Shown piece after piece: positions 33,066 to 41,180 of a stretch of 64,000 nt of DNA (positions within the stretch are counted from its first letter, which is position 1; every line of letters begins with the position of its first letter). The position numbers were made by a program, and so were the translations under genes. This DNA is from Paenibacillus allorhizosphaerae. Its GTDB lineage: Bacteria > Bacillota > Bacilli > Paenibacillales > NBRC-103111. The notes beneath the pieces are model-generated. The model made no database searches, was not told the origin of the DNA, and saw nothing but the letters and a program-made list of their open reading frames with translations. The stretch is taken from positions 186,001 to 250,000 of the forward strand of contig NZ_CAJVCE010000004.1 in NCBI RefSeq assembly GCF_910594985.1, given 5' to 3'.

Positions 33066-34142
33066 ATGAACGGGACTCAACAGTTCAACCGGACGATGCT
33101 TTTCGTCTGCGCTCCATTTCTCGGACTTATGATTTATTTGCTTTCTACGCAAATTTCGATTCTGCTGCCGGAGTTCGGCGATACTTTACATACTTCCTTC
33201 TCCATTCAAGCCGAACTGCAGCATGCACTCGGCAAACTGGACAAGATGAACAGCGATGCGGCCCAAACTCGCACGACGGTCGAAAAGTATTACGAGCTGT
33301 ATGCCAAAAGCGCAACCGAAGTAGCGAGCATGACGCAGCTCGCCGACGCGGCGTCCAAACGGCCTACGATCATCTTTGATAGCCGTATTGCAAGCCGATT
33401 GGGAGGCAAACTGTCCCGCACCGCTTCATCCGGAAATGTCGATTTGAAGTTGTACACGTTCAGCGATTCGAAATATAAAGGTTACGCGCTGAAAGTCGAT
33501 TTGAAATCGGATAAAGCGATGCAGATGGTGTTGGGGAAAGACAAGGTCGGTGGCAGTGAAACGACACTGGAGGCGGTTCGGAGATACGGCGCCGTTGCCG
33601 GCGTCAATGCCGGAGGCTTTGCCGATGACAATAAGACGGGCAAACGGTATCCGCTGAGTACGACGGTACTCGGAGGAAAGTACGTATACGGCTTTGAGCC
33701 GACATTCGAGGATCTTGCCTTTATCGGGTTAAGCACGGACCGCAAGCTCATCGGCGGGAAATTTTCCAGGCAGCAGGATTTGGATAAGCTGAAGCCATCA
33801 TTCGGCGCGACTTTCGTACCCATTATGCTGCAGAACGGCAAAAAACAGACAATCCCGTCCTTATGGCTGAATTCGCCGGCCCGCGCGCCGCGTACGGTCG
33901 TCGGCAATTTCAAGAACGACCAGTTGATCTTTCTCGTTACGGACGGGTCCGATGAGCGAGGTAATTCCGGCGCATCGCTGCCGGAGCTTCAGGACAAGCT
34001 CGTTGCCCTTGGCGTAAAGGATGCTTACAACCTGGACGGCGGCGGTTCCACCACTTTGATTTTTGAAGGGCAGGTCATCAACCGCCCCTCGGATAACGGC
34101 CGATTGCGGCCGCTGGCGACGCATTTTTTATTTTTCAAGTAA
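33066..34142 (+). CDS. Phosphodiester glycosidase family protein (NAGPA domain)
   Basis: 358 residues. A membrane anchor lies at about 10-32, a coiled coil at about 45-90, then the NAGPA/DUF2233 domain at about 125-355 with GVNAGGFADD, ARAPRTVVGNF and the hallmark YNLDGGGSTTL. Relatives hydrolyse N-acetylglucosamine-1-phosphodiester bonds; in bacteria the domain is linked to wall teichoic acid or exopolysaccharide turnover. GGTGAG precedes the ATG. Confidence 0.88.
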   Translation: MNGTQQFNRTMLFVCAPFLGLMIYLLSTQISILLPEFGDTLHTSFSIQAELQHALGKLDKMNSDAAQTRTTVEKYYELYAKSATEVASMTQLADAASKRPTIIFDSRIASRLGGKLSRTASSGNVDLKLYTFSDSKYKGYALKVDLKSDKAMQMVLGKDKVGGSETTLEAVRRYGAVAGVNAGGFADDNKTGKRYPLSTTVLGGKYVYGFEPTFEDLAFIGLSTDRKLIGGKFSRQQDLDKLKPSFGATFVPIMLQNGKKQTIPSLWLNSPARAPRTVVGNFKNDQLIFLVTDGSDERGNSGASLPELQDKLVALGVKDAYNLDGGGSTTLIFEGQVINRPSDNGRLRPLATHFLFFK

Positions 34143-34160
34143 TGTTCACATATTTATAAG

Positions 34161-34189
34161 TTTTCAATTGGGATTTCGTTGGTTATAAT
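34161..34189 (+). promoter_or_regulatory. SigA-type promoter of the 32-residue ORF
   Basis: TTTTCA (34161-34166), 17-base spacer, TATAAT (34184-34189); perfect -10 box, moderate -35. Confidence 0.55.
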
Positions 34190-34212
34190 ATGCTTCAGGA
34201 GGTGCTAGCCCG

Positions 34213-34311
34213 ATGTCAGCTACGTTTTGGATTACGATTGTTGTCTTCTTGATGTTTATTACCGCCATGCTCACGGCAGCATACAACGATGACAAGACCA
34301 AAGGTCTTTAA
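34213..34311 (+). CDS. 32-residue single-span membrane peptide
   Basis: Begins MSATFWITIVVFLMF; one membrane helix at about 4-24 and a short charged tail NDDKTKGL. AGGAGGTG lies eight bases before the ATG, a TATAAT promoter lies just upstream, and a strong terminator follows, so expression signals are complete although the ORF is tiny. Function unknown; similar one-helix peptides often regulate membrane complexes, but that is only an analogy. Confidence 0.65.
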   Translation: MSATFWITIVVFLMFITAMLTAAYNDDKTKGL

Positions 34312-34357
34312 TGAAAGAAAAGCTTTCACTGAAGTTAAACTTTCTTTACTCTTCACA

Positions 34358-34400
34358 ATAAAAAGTATCCGCTTGAACTACTCAAGCAGATACTTTTTTT
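34358..34400. terminator. Bidirectional terminator
   Basis: AAAAAGTATC-C-GCTTGA / TCAAGC-A-GATACTTTTT stem with T7 on the plus strand and A-rich left flank, between the small peptide and the convergent AbrB gene. Confidence 0.9.
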
Positions 34401-34417
34401 ATGGACCGAACATGCGA

Positions 34418-34675
34418 TTATTGTTTCGTTTCTTTAATTTCGTTCATTTCCACCAAACACTGATTGCAAATATGTCTTTCTTTGAAATCGCTAACTTGAT
34501 CGAGCGAACTGCAAAATACGCAACGCGGGCGATATCTCTCCAAAATAATATGGTCCCCGCTTACCAATATTTCAACAGGATCCCCCTCGTTCATCTGATA
34601 TCGCTTTCGAAGTGATTTGGGCAATACGATTCTGCCCAGTTGGTCGACCTTGCGGACCACTCCTGCCGGCTTCAT
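34418..34675 (-). CDS. AbrB-family transcription factor with zinc-ribbon tail
   Basis: 85 residues. Residues 1-50 are an AbrB swapped-hairpin DNA-binding domain (MKPAGVVRKVDQLGRIVLPKSLRKRY ... DHIILERYRP). The C-terminal part has CVFC and CNQC, a four-cysteine zinc site instead of the usual AbrB multimerisation domain. It is a probable transition-state-type regulator. GAGGTG precedes the ATG. Confidence 0.88.
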   Translation of the reverse strand: MKPAGVVRKVDQLGRIVLPKSLRKRYQMNEGDPVEILVSGDHIILERYRPRCVFCSSLDQVSDFKERHICNQCLVEMNEIKETKQ

Positions 34676-34798
34676 CCATCATACACCTCGCTTTCATACG
34701 AATAAATTATGTTCTCTATAATGTTCGACGCCCATGTAAAAATTCCTTCCCAAAACCGACCCTATATCCATTAATTGCCTTTGACCCACAGCGTTCTG

Positions 34799-35263
34799 CT
34801 AGGATAAGCCTTGGAACCCGATTTGCCGCAAGCCCTCGAATAGCACAATGGCCGCAGCGTTGGACAAGTTCAATGAGCGTACGTCTCCCGTCATAGGCAG
34901 ACGCATTAACGTGTCCGGATGCTCCGCTAATATTTCGGGAGACAACCCTTTCGTTTCTTTGCCGAATACAAGAAAATCTTCGTCCTGGAACGAATACTCC
35001 GTATACAGCTTGTCCGCTTTCGTCGTTGCCAGCAAGAAGCGTCCGTGTTTATATTTATCTTTCACTTCCTGAAAGGAATCGTGGTACTCCAGTTTGACGG
35101 CATGCCAATAATCGAGACCCGCTCGTTTTAACGTGCGGTCGTCGGTATTGAAACCGAGCGGTCTAACCAGATGCAGCCATGTGCCCGTCGCCGCGCAAGT
35201 TCTTGAAATGTTGCCCGTATTAGCCGGAATCTCCGGCTCTACCAGTACGATATGAAATGCCAT
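34799..35263 (-). CDS. trmL: tRNA (cytidine/uridine-34 2'-O)-methyltransferase TrmL
   Basis: 154 residues, SPOUT-class knotted methyltransferase. N terminus MAFHIVLVEPEIPANTGNISRTCAATG, motif FGKETKGLS and the C-terminal knot MRLPMTGDVRSLNLSNAAAIVLFEGLRQ. It methylates the wobble base of certain tRNA-Leu. The ATG at 35263 is chosen; a GTG at 35278 overlaps the GGAG site. Divergent from the response regulator. Confidence 0.95.
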   Translation of the reverse strand: MAFHIVLVEPEIPANTGNISRTCAATGTWLHLVRPLGFNTDDRTLKRAGLDYWHAVKLEYHDSFQEVKDKYKHGRFLLATTKADKLYTEYSFQDEDFLVFGKETKGLSPEILAEHPDTLMRLPMTGDVRSLNLSNAAAIVLFEGLRQIGFQGLS

Positions 35264-35320
35264 GTAATTGTCTCTCACTCCTTTTGCCTATCCCATTATA
35301 CTACAAAGCGCAAGGCAATT

Positions 35321-35348
35321 TTAACATTCGGTTTACGCATTCTTAATA
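35321..35348 (+). promoter_or_regulatory. Pho-box-like triple repeat
   Basis: TTAACA (35321), TTTACG (35332) and TTAATA (35343) are spaced exactly 11 bases apart, the arrangement of PhoP-binding direct repeats in Bacillus. They lie just upstream of a TATAAT at 35369-35374 that has no good -35 box. This fits an activated, self-regulated promoter for the downstream regulator. Confidence 0.55.
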
Positions 35349-35410
35349 TGTCGAACATACAGCGGCGATATAATGCAACCAAGGTAAAAAAATAAGGAGA
35401 ATGATATCTG

Positions 35411-36124
35411 ATGATAGCGAAGAAAATTCTTGTCGTTGACGACGAACCTTCCATCTCGATGTTGATAGAATTTAACCTGAAGCTGATCGGCTTCGAAGTG
35501 CATTGCGTCTATGACGGGGAAGCCGTGTTTCCGGCGATTCAGCATTTTCGCCCGGATGTCATCGTGCTCGATCTGATGCTCCCGAAAATGGACGGATTGC
35601 AAGTATGCCGCAAGCTTCGCAGCCAAAGCAATATGGTCCCGATCATTATGCTGACCGCCATGCAGGATTTGAGCGATAAAATCGCCGGACTCGACAATGG
35701 CGCGGACGATTATATGACCAAGCCGTTCAGTCCACAGGAGCTGATCTCCCGCATTCAGGCGATCCTTCGCCGCACGCAGACGCTGCCTTCCGCAGAGCAA
35801 GCGCCGATCGCGATCGGCGACATCCTGGTTAAGCCCGACGAGCGCGTAGTCACGGTCAAAGGCGAACCGATCGAGCTTACGCCGAAGGAGTATGAGCTGC
35901 TGCTGTTCCTTTGCAAGCACCGCGGCAAAGTGCTCAGCCGTCAGCAGCTGCTGCACGGGGTATGGGATTATCACTTTCTCGGCGACACCCGCATCGTCGA
36001 TGTGCACATCAGTCATCTTAGGGATAAAATCGAGAGCAGCGCCCGCAACCCCGACTACATCGTAACGATTCGCAATGTCGGTTACAAATTGACGGAGCCC
36101 GCCGCCAAAGAATCGTTTGCCTGA
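35411..36124 (+). CDS. PhoP/OmpR-type response regulator, orphan
   Basis: 237 residues; receiver domain at about 5-120 with DDE, phosphoacceptor Asp in VIVLDLMLPKMDG (about 55) and TKPFSP lysine (about 105); winged helix at about 140-230 (ELTPKEYELLLFLCKHRGKVLSRQQLL ... IRNVGYKL). No histidine kinase gene follows; a terminator does. The Pho-box-like repeat in its promoter suggests phoP or a close paralogue. AAGGAGA precedes the ATG. Confidence 0.9.
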   Translation: MIAKKILVVDDEPSISMLIEFNLKLIGFEVHCVYDGEAVFPAIQHFRPDVIVLDLMLPKMDGLQVCRKLRSQSNMVPIIMLTAMQDLSDKIAGLDNGADDYMTKPFSPQELISRIQAILRRTQTLPSAEQAPIAIGDILVKPDERVVTVKGEPIELTPKEYELLLFLCKHRGKVLSRQQLLHGVWDYHFLGDTRIVDVHISHLRDKIESSARNPDYIVTIRNVGYKLTEPAAKESFA

Positions 36125-36142
36125 ATCGATACATTCAAATAA

Positions 36143-36176
36143 AAGGTGCCGGGAAATGAATTCCCGACACCTTGTT
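36143..36176. terminator. Bidirectional terminator
   Basis: AAGGTG-CC-GGGAA / TTCCC-GA-CACCTT stem with TTGTTTATT on plus and TTTTATTT on minus, between the regulator and serC. Confidence 0.85.
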
Positions 36177-36184
36177 TATTCATG

Positions 36185-37273
36185 TTAGCTGTTGCGTCTT
36201 TGGAAATCGGCCATAAACTCGGCAAGCGCCTTGCAAGCTTCGTACGGAACGGCATTGTAAGTCGATGCCCGCAAACCTCCGACGCTGCGGTGGCCCTTCA
36301 AGCCGACGAAACCGTGCTGTTCGGATTCTTTTGCGAATTTCTTCTCCAATTCCTCGTCTTTCATGCGGAACGTGATGTTCATGATCGAACGGCTTTCCGG
36401 CGCAATGACGCCCCGGTAAAATCCTCCGCTGCCGTCGATCGCGTTATAGATCAGATCGGTTTTCTCCCGATTGCGTTTCTCCATCGCGGTCAATCCGCCA
36501 TTTTCTTTAATCCACTTCAGCACCAGATTCACCATGTAGACGGAATAGACCGGCGGTGTGTTGTAAAGCGAGTCGTTCTTGGCGTGCGTATCATAGCGCA
36601 GCATCGTCGCGATATGCTTCGGCGAATCGGCCAGAAGCTCCTCGCGCATAATGACAACCGTTACGCCCGACGGACCTAAATTTTTCTGCGCTCCTGCATA
36701 AATCATCGAAAATTTGGAAACATCTACAGGACGGCACAAAATATCGCTGGACATGTCGCCGATCAGCGGAACATTGCCGGTGTCCGGATACGATGCATAT
36801 TGCGAGCCCTCGATCGTTTCATTGGATGTAATATGTAAGTAAGCCAGGTTCGGGTCAAGCTGCAGTCCGCTCAAATCCGGGATGCGCGTAAACTTGTCCG
36901 CTTCGGAGCTGGCAACGATCTTCGTTTCTCCGAATAGCTTGGCTTCTTTCAGCGCCTTGTCGGCCCAAGCCCCGGTAAGAACGTAGCCTGCCGTTTGTCC
37001 GGGCTTTAGGAAATTCATCGGGATCGTCGCGAACTGCGTGCTGGCGCCGCCTTGCATGAACATAACCTTATAGCCGTCTGGAATCGCGAACAATTCCTTG
37101 AGCAGTTGCTGCGTTTCGGCGTTCAGCTCTTCGTATTGCGAGCTGCGATGGGAAATTTCCATAATGGACATGCCGATGCCCCGGTATTCCACAAGCTCTT
37201 CCTGCGCCTTCTGGAGCACTTCCAGAGGGAGCGCGGCCGGCCCGGCGTTAAAATTGTATGCGCGCTTTGACAC
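36185..37273 (-). CDS. serC: Phosphoserine aminotransferase
   Basis: 362 residues, PLP-dependent class-V aminotransferase that converts 3-phosphohydroxypyruvate to phosphoserine in serine synthesis. Visible: YNFNAGPAALP, GGASTQF, the PLP lysine in YAGAQKNLGPSG (about 195) and GHRSVGGLRASTYNA near the C terminus. The GTG at 37273 is chosen because AAGGTG sits eight bases upstream; a GTG at 37282 overlaps that site. Confidence 0.97.
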   Translation of the reverse strand: MSKRAYNFNAGPAALPLEVLQKAQEELVEYRGIGMSIMEISHRSSQYEELNAETQQLLKELFAIPDGYKVMFMQGGASTQFATIPMNFLKPGQTAGYVLTGAWADKALKEAKLFGETKIVASSEADKFTRIPDLSGLQLDPNLAYLHITSNETIEGSQYASYPDTGNVPLIGDMSSDILCRPVDVSKFSMIYAGAQKNLGPSGVTVVIMREELLADSPKHIATMLRYDTHAKNDSLYNTPPVYSVYMVNLVLKWIKENGGLTAMEKRNREKTDLIYNAIDGSGGFYRGVIAPESRSIMNITFRMKDEELEKKFAKESEQHGFVGLKGHRSVGGLRASTYNAVPYEACKALAEFMADFQRRNS

Positions 37274-37441
37274 TGTTCTCACACCTTCACTTTACATAGG
37301 ATATGGCTAATGATAGCAAAGTTGCCCCGGCAACATCAAGCGTTTATCCGCAAGTTCACCGGATTGAATCAAACTTTTTGCCGAATGGTGGAAAATGTTG
37401 TAACACAATGTCTATATCTATCGAAGAGGTGATCTGCATTT

Positions 37442-38035
37442 ATGAATGTGAGCACAGGTACTTCCCGGCTTTTTGTCGCCGTTCCGCTCCCGCAGCCGAT
37501 CCGAGCGGCGCTTCAGCAGCAGATGGAGAAACTGAAACCGGCGTTTCCGTTTCAGAAATGGGTGCATTCCGACGATCTTCATATTACACTAAAATTTTTG
37601 GGAGAAACATCCCCGCAGAAGGCAGAACAAGTACAAGCGGAGCTCGGACGGATCGCATCCGGACATAACCCCGTAAGCCTGTCCGTGCAAGGCATCGGCA
37701 CGTTCGGCAAACCCGCTTCCCCGAGCATCTTATGGATAGGCATACACGGCGATCTTCCACTCCTGGCATCGCTGCAAGCGGATGTGGACGCGGCATTGGA
37801 ACCGCTGGGATTTGCAAAAGAAGACCGTGCATTCCGCCCGCACCTTACCGTCGCAAGACGTTACAATGGGACATCCGCTTTCTCTAAAGCAATGTTGCAA
37901 TCTGCGCCCGTTTTTCCTTCCTCCACTTGGGTCGCCGATCATATCATGCTGTATAGAAGCCACCTGAACCGGCAGCCGATGTACGAAGCTTGGAAGTCGT
38001 ATCCGCTGGATGGCGTGCTTCCGGACCTGAAGTAA
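37442..38035 (+). CDS. thpR: RNA 2',3'-cyclic phosphodiesterase (2H family)
   Basis: 197 residues with both catalytic H-x-T-x motifs: HITL (H47) and HLTV (H134). Family members open 2',3'-cyclic phosphates to 2'-phosphomonoesters and can ligate 2'-5' RNA ends in vitro. GAGGTG precedes the ATG. Monocistronic. Confidence 0.93.
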   Translation: MNVSTGTSRLFVAVPLPQPIRAALQQQMEKLKPAFPFQKWVHSDDLHITLKFLGETSPQKAEQVQAELGRIASGHNPVSLSVQGIGTFGKPASPSILWIGIHGDLPLLASLQADVDAALEPLGFAKEDRAFRPHLTVARRYNGTSAFSKAMLQSAPVFPSSTWVADHIMLYRSHLNRQPMYEAWKSYPLDGVLPDLK

Positions 38036-38062
38036 CGTTTGTAACGGGCGGCCGCGATGCAG

Positions 38063-38608
38063 CTATAGATCGGATGTTTCAGGCATCCAGCCTACGGTCT
38101 GACTCCATAGCGCCGCCTTGTGTAGAATGCTCCATATGATCGGATCCTTGGCTTCCACATAAGCTTGACGGTTGTCCCGATATTGCTCGGCCAGCCGGCG
38201 CTTCTCCTGGGCATACGCCGCCGCGTCGTCCGGATGGCGGCGCAAATAATCGCGAAACATCAGCGCCGTCTGTTCCGACCAGCTTCCGGTTCTCCTTACG
38301 TGAATGTGCGTTCTGCGCTCGCCCGGCGATTCCCGGAAATACGCCTTGGTTAAATCCGGGTTGTCCGCCCGATAGCGGTAACCTGCCGCTTCCAGCGCCA
38401 TTACTATGCTGTTCAGAGGCTTTAGCTGTACGACCGACACTTGAATATCGATGACCGGCTTGGCATCGAGCCCCGGCACCGAGGTGGAACCGATATGATC
38501 GATTCGAACCGCCGTTTCTCCCAGTGAATTTCTGATCCGTCGGCCTGTCTCCAGAAACAATAACGGCCATTCCGGATGATATGACTCTATAACGACTGGA
38601 TCGCTCAT
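38063..38608 (-). CDS. GrpB-family protein (UPF0157)
   Basis: 181 residues. The nucleotidyltransferase-like core is visible: RIDHIGSTSVPGLDAKPVIDIQVSV (G-S-T-S-V-P-G, then D-I-x-V) and RTHIHV. The family is related to nucleotidyltransferases and its function is unknown. It reads alone toward thpR. Confidence 0.9.
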   Translation of the reverse strand: MSDPVVIESYHPEWPLLFLETGRRIRNSLGETAVRIDHIGSTSVPGLDAKPVIDIQVSVVQLKPLNSIVMALEAAGYRYRADNPDLTKAYFRESPGERRTHIHVRRTGSWSEQTALMFRDYLRRHPDDAAAYAQEKRRLAEQYRDNRQAYVEAKDPIIWSILHKAALWSQTVGWMPETSDL

Positions 38609-38701
38609 GGAATCACTCCTTTTCTATCAATCGCATGCCATTGAATCAAAATTAACGAACATTGCTTATAAAAACAACTATAATCGTAGAATTTACCGTG
38701 A

Positions 38702-38733
38702 ATAAAAAAAAGCATCTGCATATCTACAGATGC
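38702..38733 (-). terminator. Orphan terminator
   Basis: GCATCTG / CAGATGC stem followed on the minus strand by eight T. The only gene to its right that it could end would have to be on the minus strand, and there is none; it abuts the broken 5' end of the binding-protein remnant. Confidence 0.7.
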
Positions 38734-38764
38734 ATACCGGCACGGAACCAAGCCCGTTCAAGCG

Positions 38765-39958
38765 AAATTTCCGAACTTGACGACAAAGCTCGTTACCGGA
38801 ACGACTCTCGATAAACTCATCGCCGCCGGCGAAGTGCCCGACGTTATTTTGACAAGCAATTATTATTTGTACGATCTGCTGCAGCTCGGGCTCGGGTCCG
38901 ATTTGAACGACTTCGTCAAGCAGGAGAAGATCGACCTCGGCAAGTTCGAGCCGGAAACGATCAACGTCATGAAAAGCTTTGGGACGAAAGGCGAGCTATA
39001 TGGCATCCCCTATGCGATGAACTACGGTTTGATGCTCTACAATAAAGACATATTCAACAAATTTGCAGTCTCTTTTCCAAAAGACGGCATGACATGGAAT
39101 CAGGTTATCGAGCTGGCCCGCAAAGTAACGAGACTCGATCAAGGTACGCAGTACATCGGAATCGATCTGCAAAATCCGAGCATACTGGTTCGGGCTTACG
39201 GGCTGGGCGTTGTCGACGATAAGCAGGAAAAGGCGGTATTCACGACCGATCCCTTTAAAAAAATTTTCAATCTGTTCGAGCAAAACTACAGCATTCCCGG
39301 AAGCATCGAGCCGAAAAAGAAATATACGTTCGGCATCGATTACTTCCTGAAAGATCAGAAGATCGCCATGTTCCCTTTCTGGCTAGCGGCTACGACAGCC
39401 CGGCTCCCTCAGTTGAACGAATCGGGCAAAAACTTCAACTGGGATGTCGTATCGTATCCTTCCTTTGAAGATAAACCCGGAGTCGGCCGGGAGGTCGATT
39501 TCCATCTCGCCATGGTCACACCGGGCAGCAAGAACAAGAAGGCCGCGTATGCGGTTCTTAAGACGCTTATCAGCGATGAAGCGCAACAAGCGATGAACAA
39601 AGGTACTAGATTGACCGCGCTCAAAGACCCTGCCATGAAGAAGGACGTCGCGGTCGATACAAAGCTGTACGACGGCAAAAATCTTCAAGGCATATTCACC
39701 GTAAAGCCGGCTCCGCTGGCGAAAGCGACCAAATATGATGTCAAGCTGTATTCGTTCCTCAACGAAGGCGCGAAAAATATGGCCTACGATCAAAAAGACA
39801 TCAATACGGTGCTAAGGGAAGCGGAAGAAAACGGCAACAAGTATATCCAGGAGATGAAGTGGCATTCATCCCATCGAACGGGCGCCTCTGTTGAGCGCTC
39901 GTTTTCCTTTTTGGGGCAACTTTCCTTTATATGCAAGCTGCGTTATCACGAAAAGTAG
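38765..39958 (+). pseudogene. Binding-protein gene lacking its 5' end
   Basis: Homology to the family-1 solute-binding protein at 9177-10526 starts abruptly at KFPNLTTKLVTG (38765) and continues for about 365 codons: LYGIPYAMNYGLMLYNKDIFNKF, FPKDGMTWNQ, and ALREAEE-like LREAEENGNKY near the end. The signal peptide, lipobox and first 60 or so residues are missing, and there is no ribosome site. At the 3' end the frame reads through its own terminator hairpin (39877-39903) into unrelated residues, so the stop codon is also altered. Not expected to make an exported protein. Confidence 0.75.
39877..39912 (+). terminator. Terminator inside the read-through end of the binding-protein remnant
   Basis: AACGGGCGC / GCGCTCGTT stem with one G-T pair, followed by TTTCCTTTTT. 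Confidence 0.7.
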
Positions 39959-40052
39959 AATGACGTACAATAACAGGCCGGGGCGTCTCCAGCTTCGAAC
40001 GCAGCAGCGGTTCATGAGAATTGGTATGCTTTTGGGCCCATCCGTTCGTCAT
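39927..40052 (-). CDS. Possible 41-residue protein
   Basis: ORF from ATG 40052 with GTGGAGG seven to eight bases upstream. The product starts MTNGWAQKHTNSHEP and contains LETPRPVIVRHSTF; polar, no membrane span. The ribosome site is good, the rest is unsupported. Not recognised. Confidence 0.35.
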   Translation of the reverse strand: MTNGWAQKHTNSHEPLLRSKLETPRPVIVRHSTFRDNAACI

Positions 40053-40150
40053 GGCGATCCTCCACGATAGTGAAAGTGCAAGATGGACTATATTTGTCGG
40101 CTTCTTTTATATACAATAAGGTGTATATCCCAAGATTTGGAGTTGGCATG

Positions 40151-40915
40151 ATGGAGTGGATCCTGTACGTCGCATCAATGGTGCTCTTTGTGTATATCGC
40201 TTTTATATTGCCAACCGCATGGTTAAAGGTCGAAAGGATTCATTACGATCTTGGACTGGGAAAAAAAATATTGCAGATCAGCGACTTTCATGTAGAAAGA
40301 CTGCGGATTACCCCTAGACGCTTGCAGCGGGTCATTGAGCGGGAAAGGCCGGATTATGTGTTCCTAACGGGGGATTATACGCAATTGGAAAGAAAACTTC
40401 CTTTGCTGGAGCGTTACTTCGCGGTATTTGCTCAATGCGGCGTTCCGGTCTATGCGGTGCTCGGCAACCATGATTACCAACTAAGAAAAGTCATCAAGAT
40501 CGTCCGCTTATTGGACGATTATCGCATTCAGCTGCTGCGCAACGAATCGGTCCGTCTGCCGGGGTTTCAACTGATCGGAATTGATGACTTTCGCAGCGGG
40601 AAAAGCCGCATCGCCAAATCATTCGAAGGGACGAACACGGAGCAGCGCCGAATCGTGATCACCCATGACCCGAATATCGTACTGCACCTCCAGGAATCCT
40701 ACGATTACCTGATGGCCGGGCATTTGCACGGCAAACAGCTCAATCTTCCTTTCTTCTACCGGTTTCGCCCGATGGGCAAACTGCCCGCCATGGGCATTTA
40801 CAAAGGCATGCATAAAACGGCTTACGGCACTTATTATATTTCTAAAGGCATCGGTCAAACCGGCCTGAATATCCGTTTTATGGTCCGCAGCGAGGTCACG
40901 CTGCATTGTGTATAA
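40151..40915 (+). CDS. Membrane-anchored metallophosphoesterase
   Basis: 254 residues from the ATG at 40151, eight bases after TTTGGAG; ATG 40148 and an upstream frame from 40070 are alternatives. A membrane helix lies at about 4-24, then a calcineurin-like domain: SDFHVER (metal Asp and His), LTGDYTQ, LGNHDYQ, ITHDPN and GHLHGKQL. This resembles YkuE/YaeI-type enzymes that hydrolyse phosphodiesters such as UDP-diacylglucosamine or lipid-linked substrates; the substrate is not known. Confidence 0.9.
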   Translation: MEWILYVASMVLFVYIAFILPTAWLKVERIHYDLGLGKKILQISDFHVERLRITPRRLQRVIERERPDYVFLTGDYTQLERKLPLLERYFAVFAQCGVPVYAVLGNHDYQLRKVIKIVRLLDDYRIQLLRNESVRLPGFQLIGIDDFRSGKSRIAKSFEGTNTEQRRIVITHDPNIVLHLQESYDYLMAGHLHGKQLNLPFFYRFRPMGKLPAMGIYKGMHKTAYGTYYISKGIGQTGLNIRFMVRSEVTLHCV

Positions 40916-40918
40916 ACG

Positions 40919-40957
40919 AACAACCGCCCCCTTGTCGACAAGGGGGCGGTTGTTTAA
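40919..40957. terminator. Perfect 36-base palindromic terminator
   Basis: AACAACCGCCCCCTTGTC / its exact complement, with TTT following on the plus strand and GTTTAT on the minus strand. It is shared by the phosphoesterase and the convergent peptide gene. Confidence 0.9.
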
Positions 40958-40964
40958 GTTGTTT

Positions 40965-41120
40965 TCATCGTGGATAGTAGGTTCCATCAGGACGCAAGCA
41001 TACAAGTTCGCCGGTTTCGAGGTTCCGTCCGGGTTCATTGGGCGGTTTGCAGGAAAGAAGTGTTTCAAAGGTAATGACTTCGTGCCCCAGTACCAACGGT
41101 TTGGAATAAGCTTTTTTCAT
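40965..41120 (-). CDS. 51-residue YSKP-leader peptide, copy 2
   Basis: The ATG at 41120 follows GGGAGA by nine bases. The peptide starts MKKAYSKPLVLGHEV, continues ITFETLLSCKPPN and ends CLRPDGTYYPR. It aligns end to end with the peptide at 62721-62879: 37 identical positions of 51, one single-residue gap. Two cysteines (24, 41) and Asp45 are conserved. The Y-x-x-P-x-x-L pattern near the N terminus is like the recognition motif of lasso-type RiPP leaders; Thr36-Gly37 followed by eight residues to Asp45 could mark a ring, but this is hypothesis. It lies 471 bp downstream of the last exopolysaccharide gene on the same strand. It is too short for ordinary ORF calling. Confidence 0.85.
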   Translation of the reverse strand: MKKAYSKPLVLGHEVITFETLLSCKPPNEPGRNLETGELVCLRPDGTYYPR

Positions 41121-41145
41121 ACCTTTTCATCTCCCTAAACATAGT

Positions 41146-41180
41146 AATATCAAGTATATCCACCTGTATATTAAATATAC
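41146..41180. promoter_or_regulatory. Palindromes upstream of peptide copy 2
   Basis: GTATA-TTAAA-TATAC (41166-41180) is a perfect 15-base palindrome with the same 5-5-5 spacing as the GATAC-N5-GTATC sites at the other end of the operon. GATAT-ACTTG-ATATT (minus strand, 41146-41160) agrees with the site at 62690-62704 at 11 of 15 positions. It could be a diverged operator; evidence is weak. Confidence 0.35.

Noticed and set aside
40619..41138. Longer frames overlapping peptide copy 2 (minus 40619-41068, plus 40908-41138)
   Set aside because: They are in other frames, lack ribosome sites and cross the perfect terminator; the 51-codon frame has a paralogue 21 kb away.
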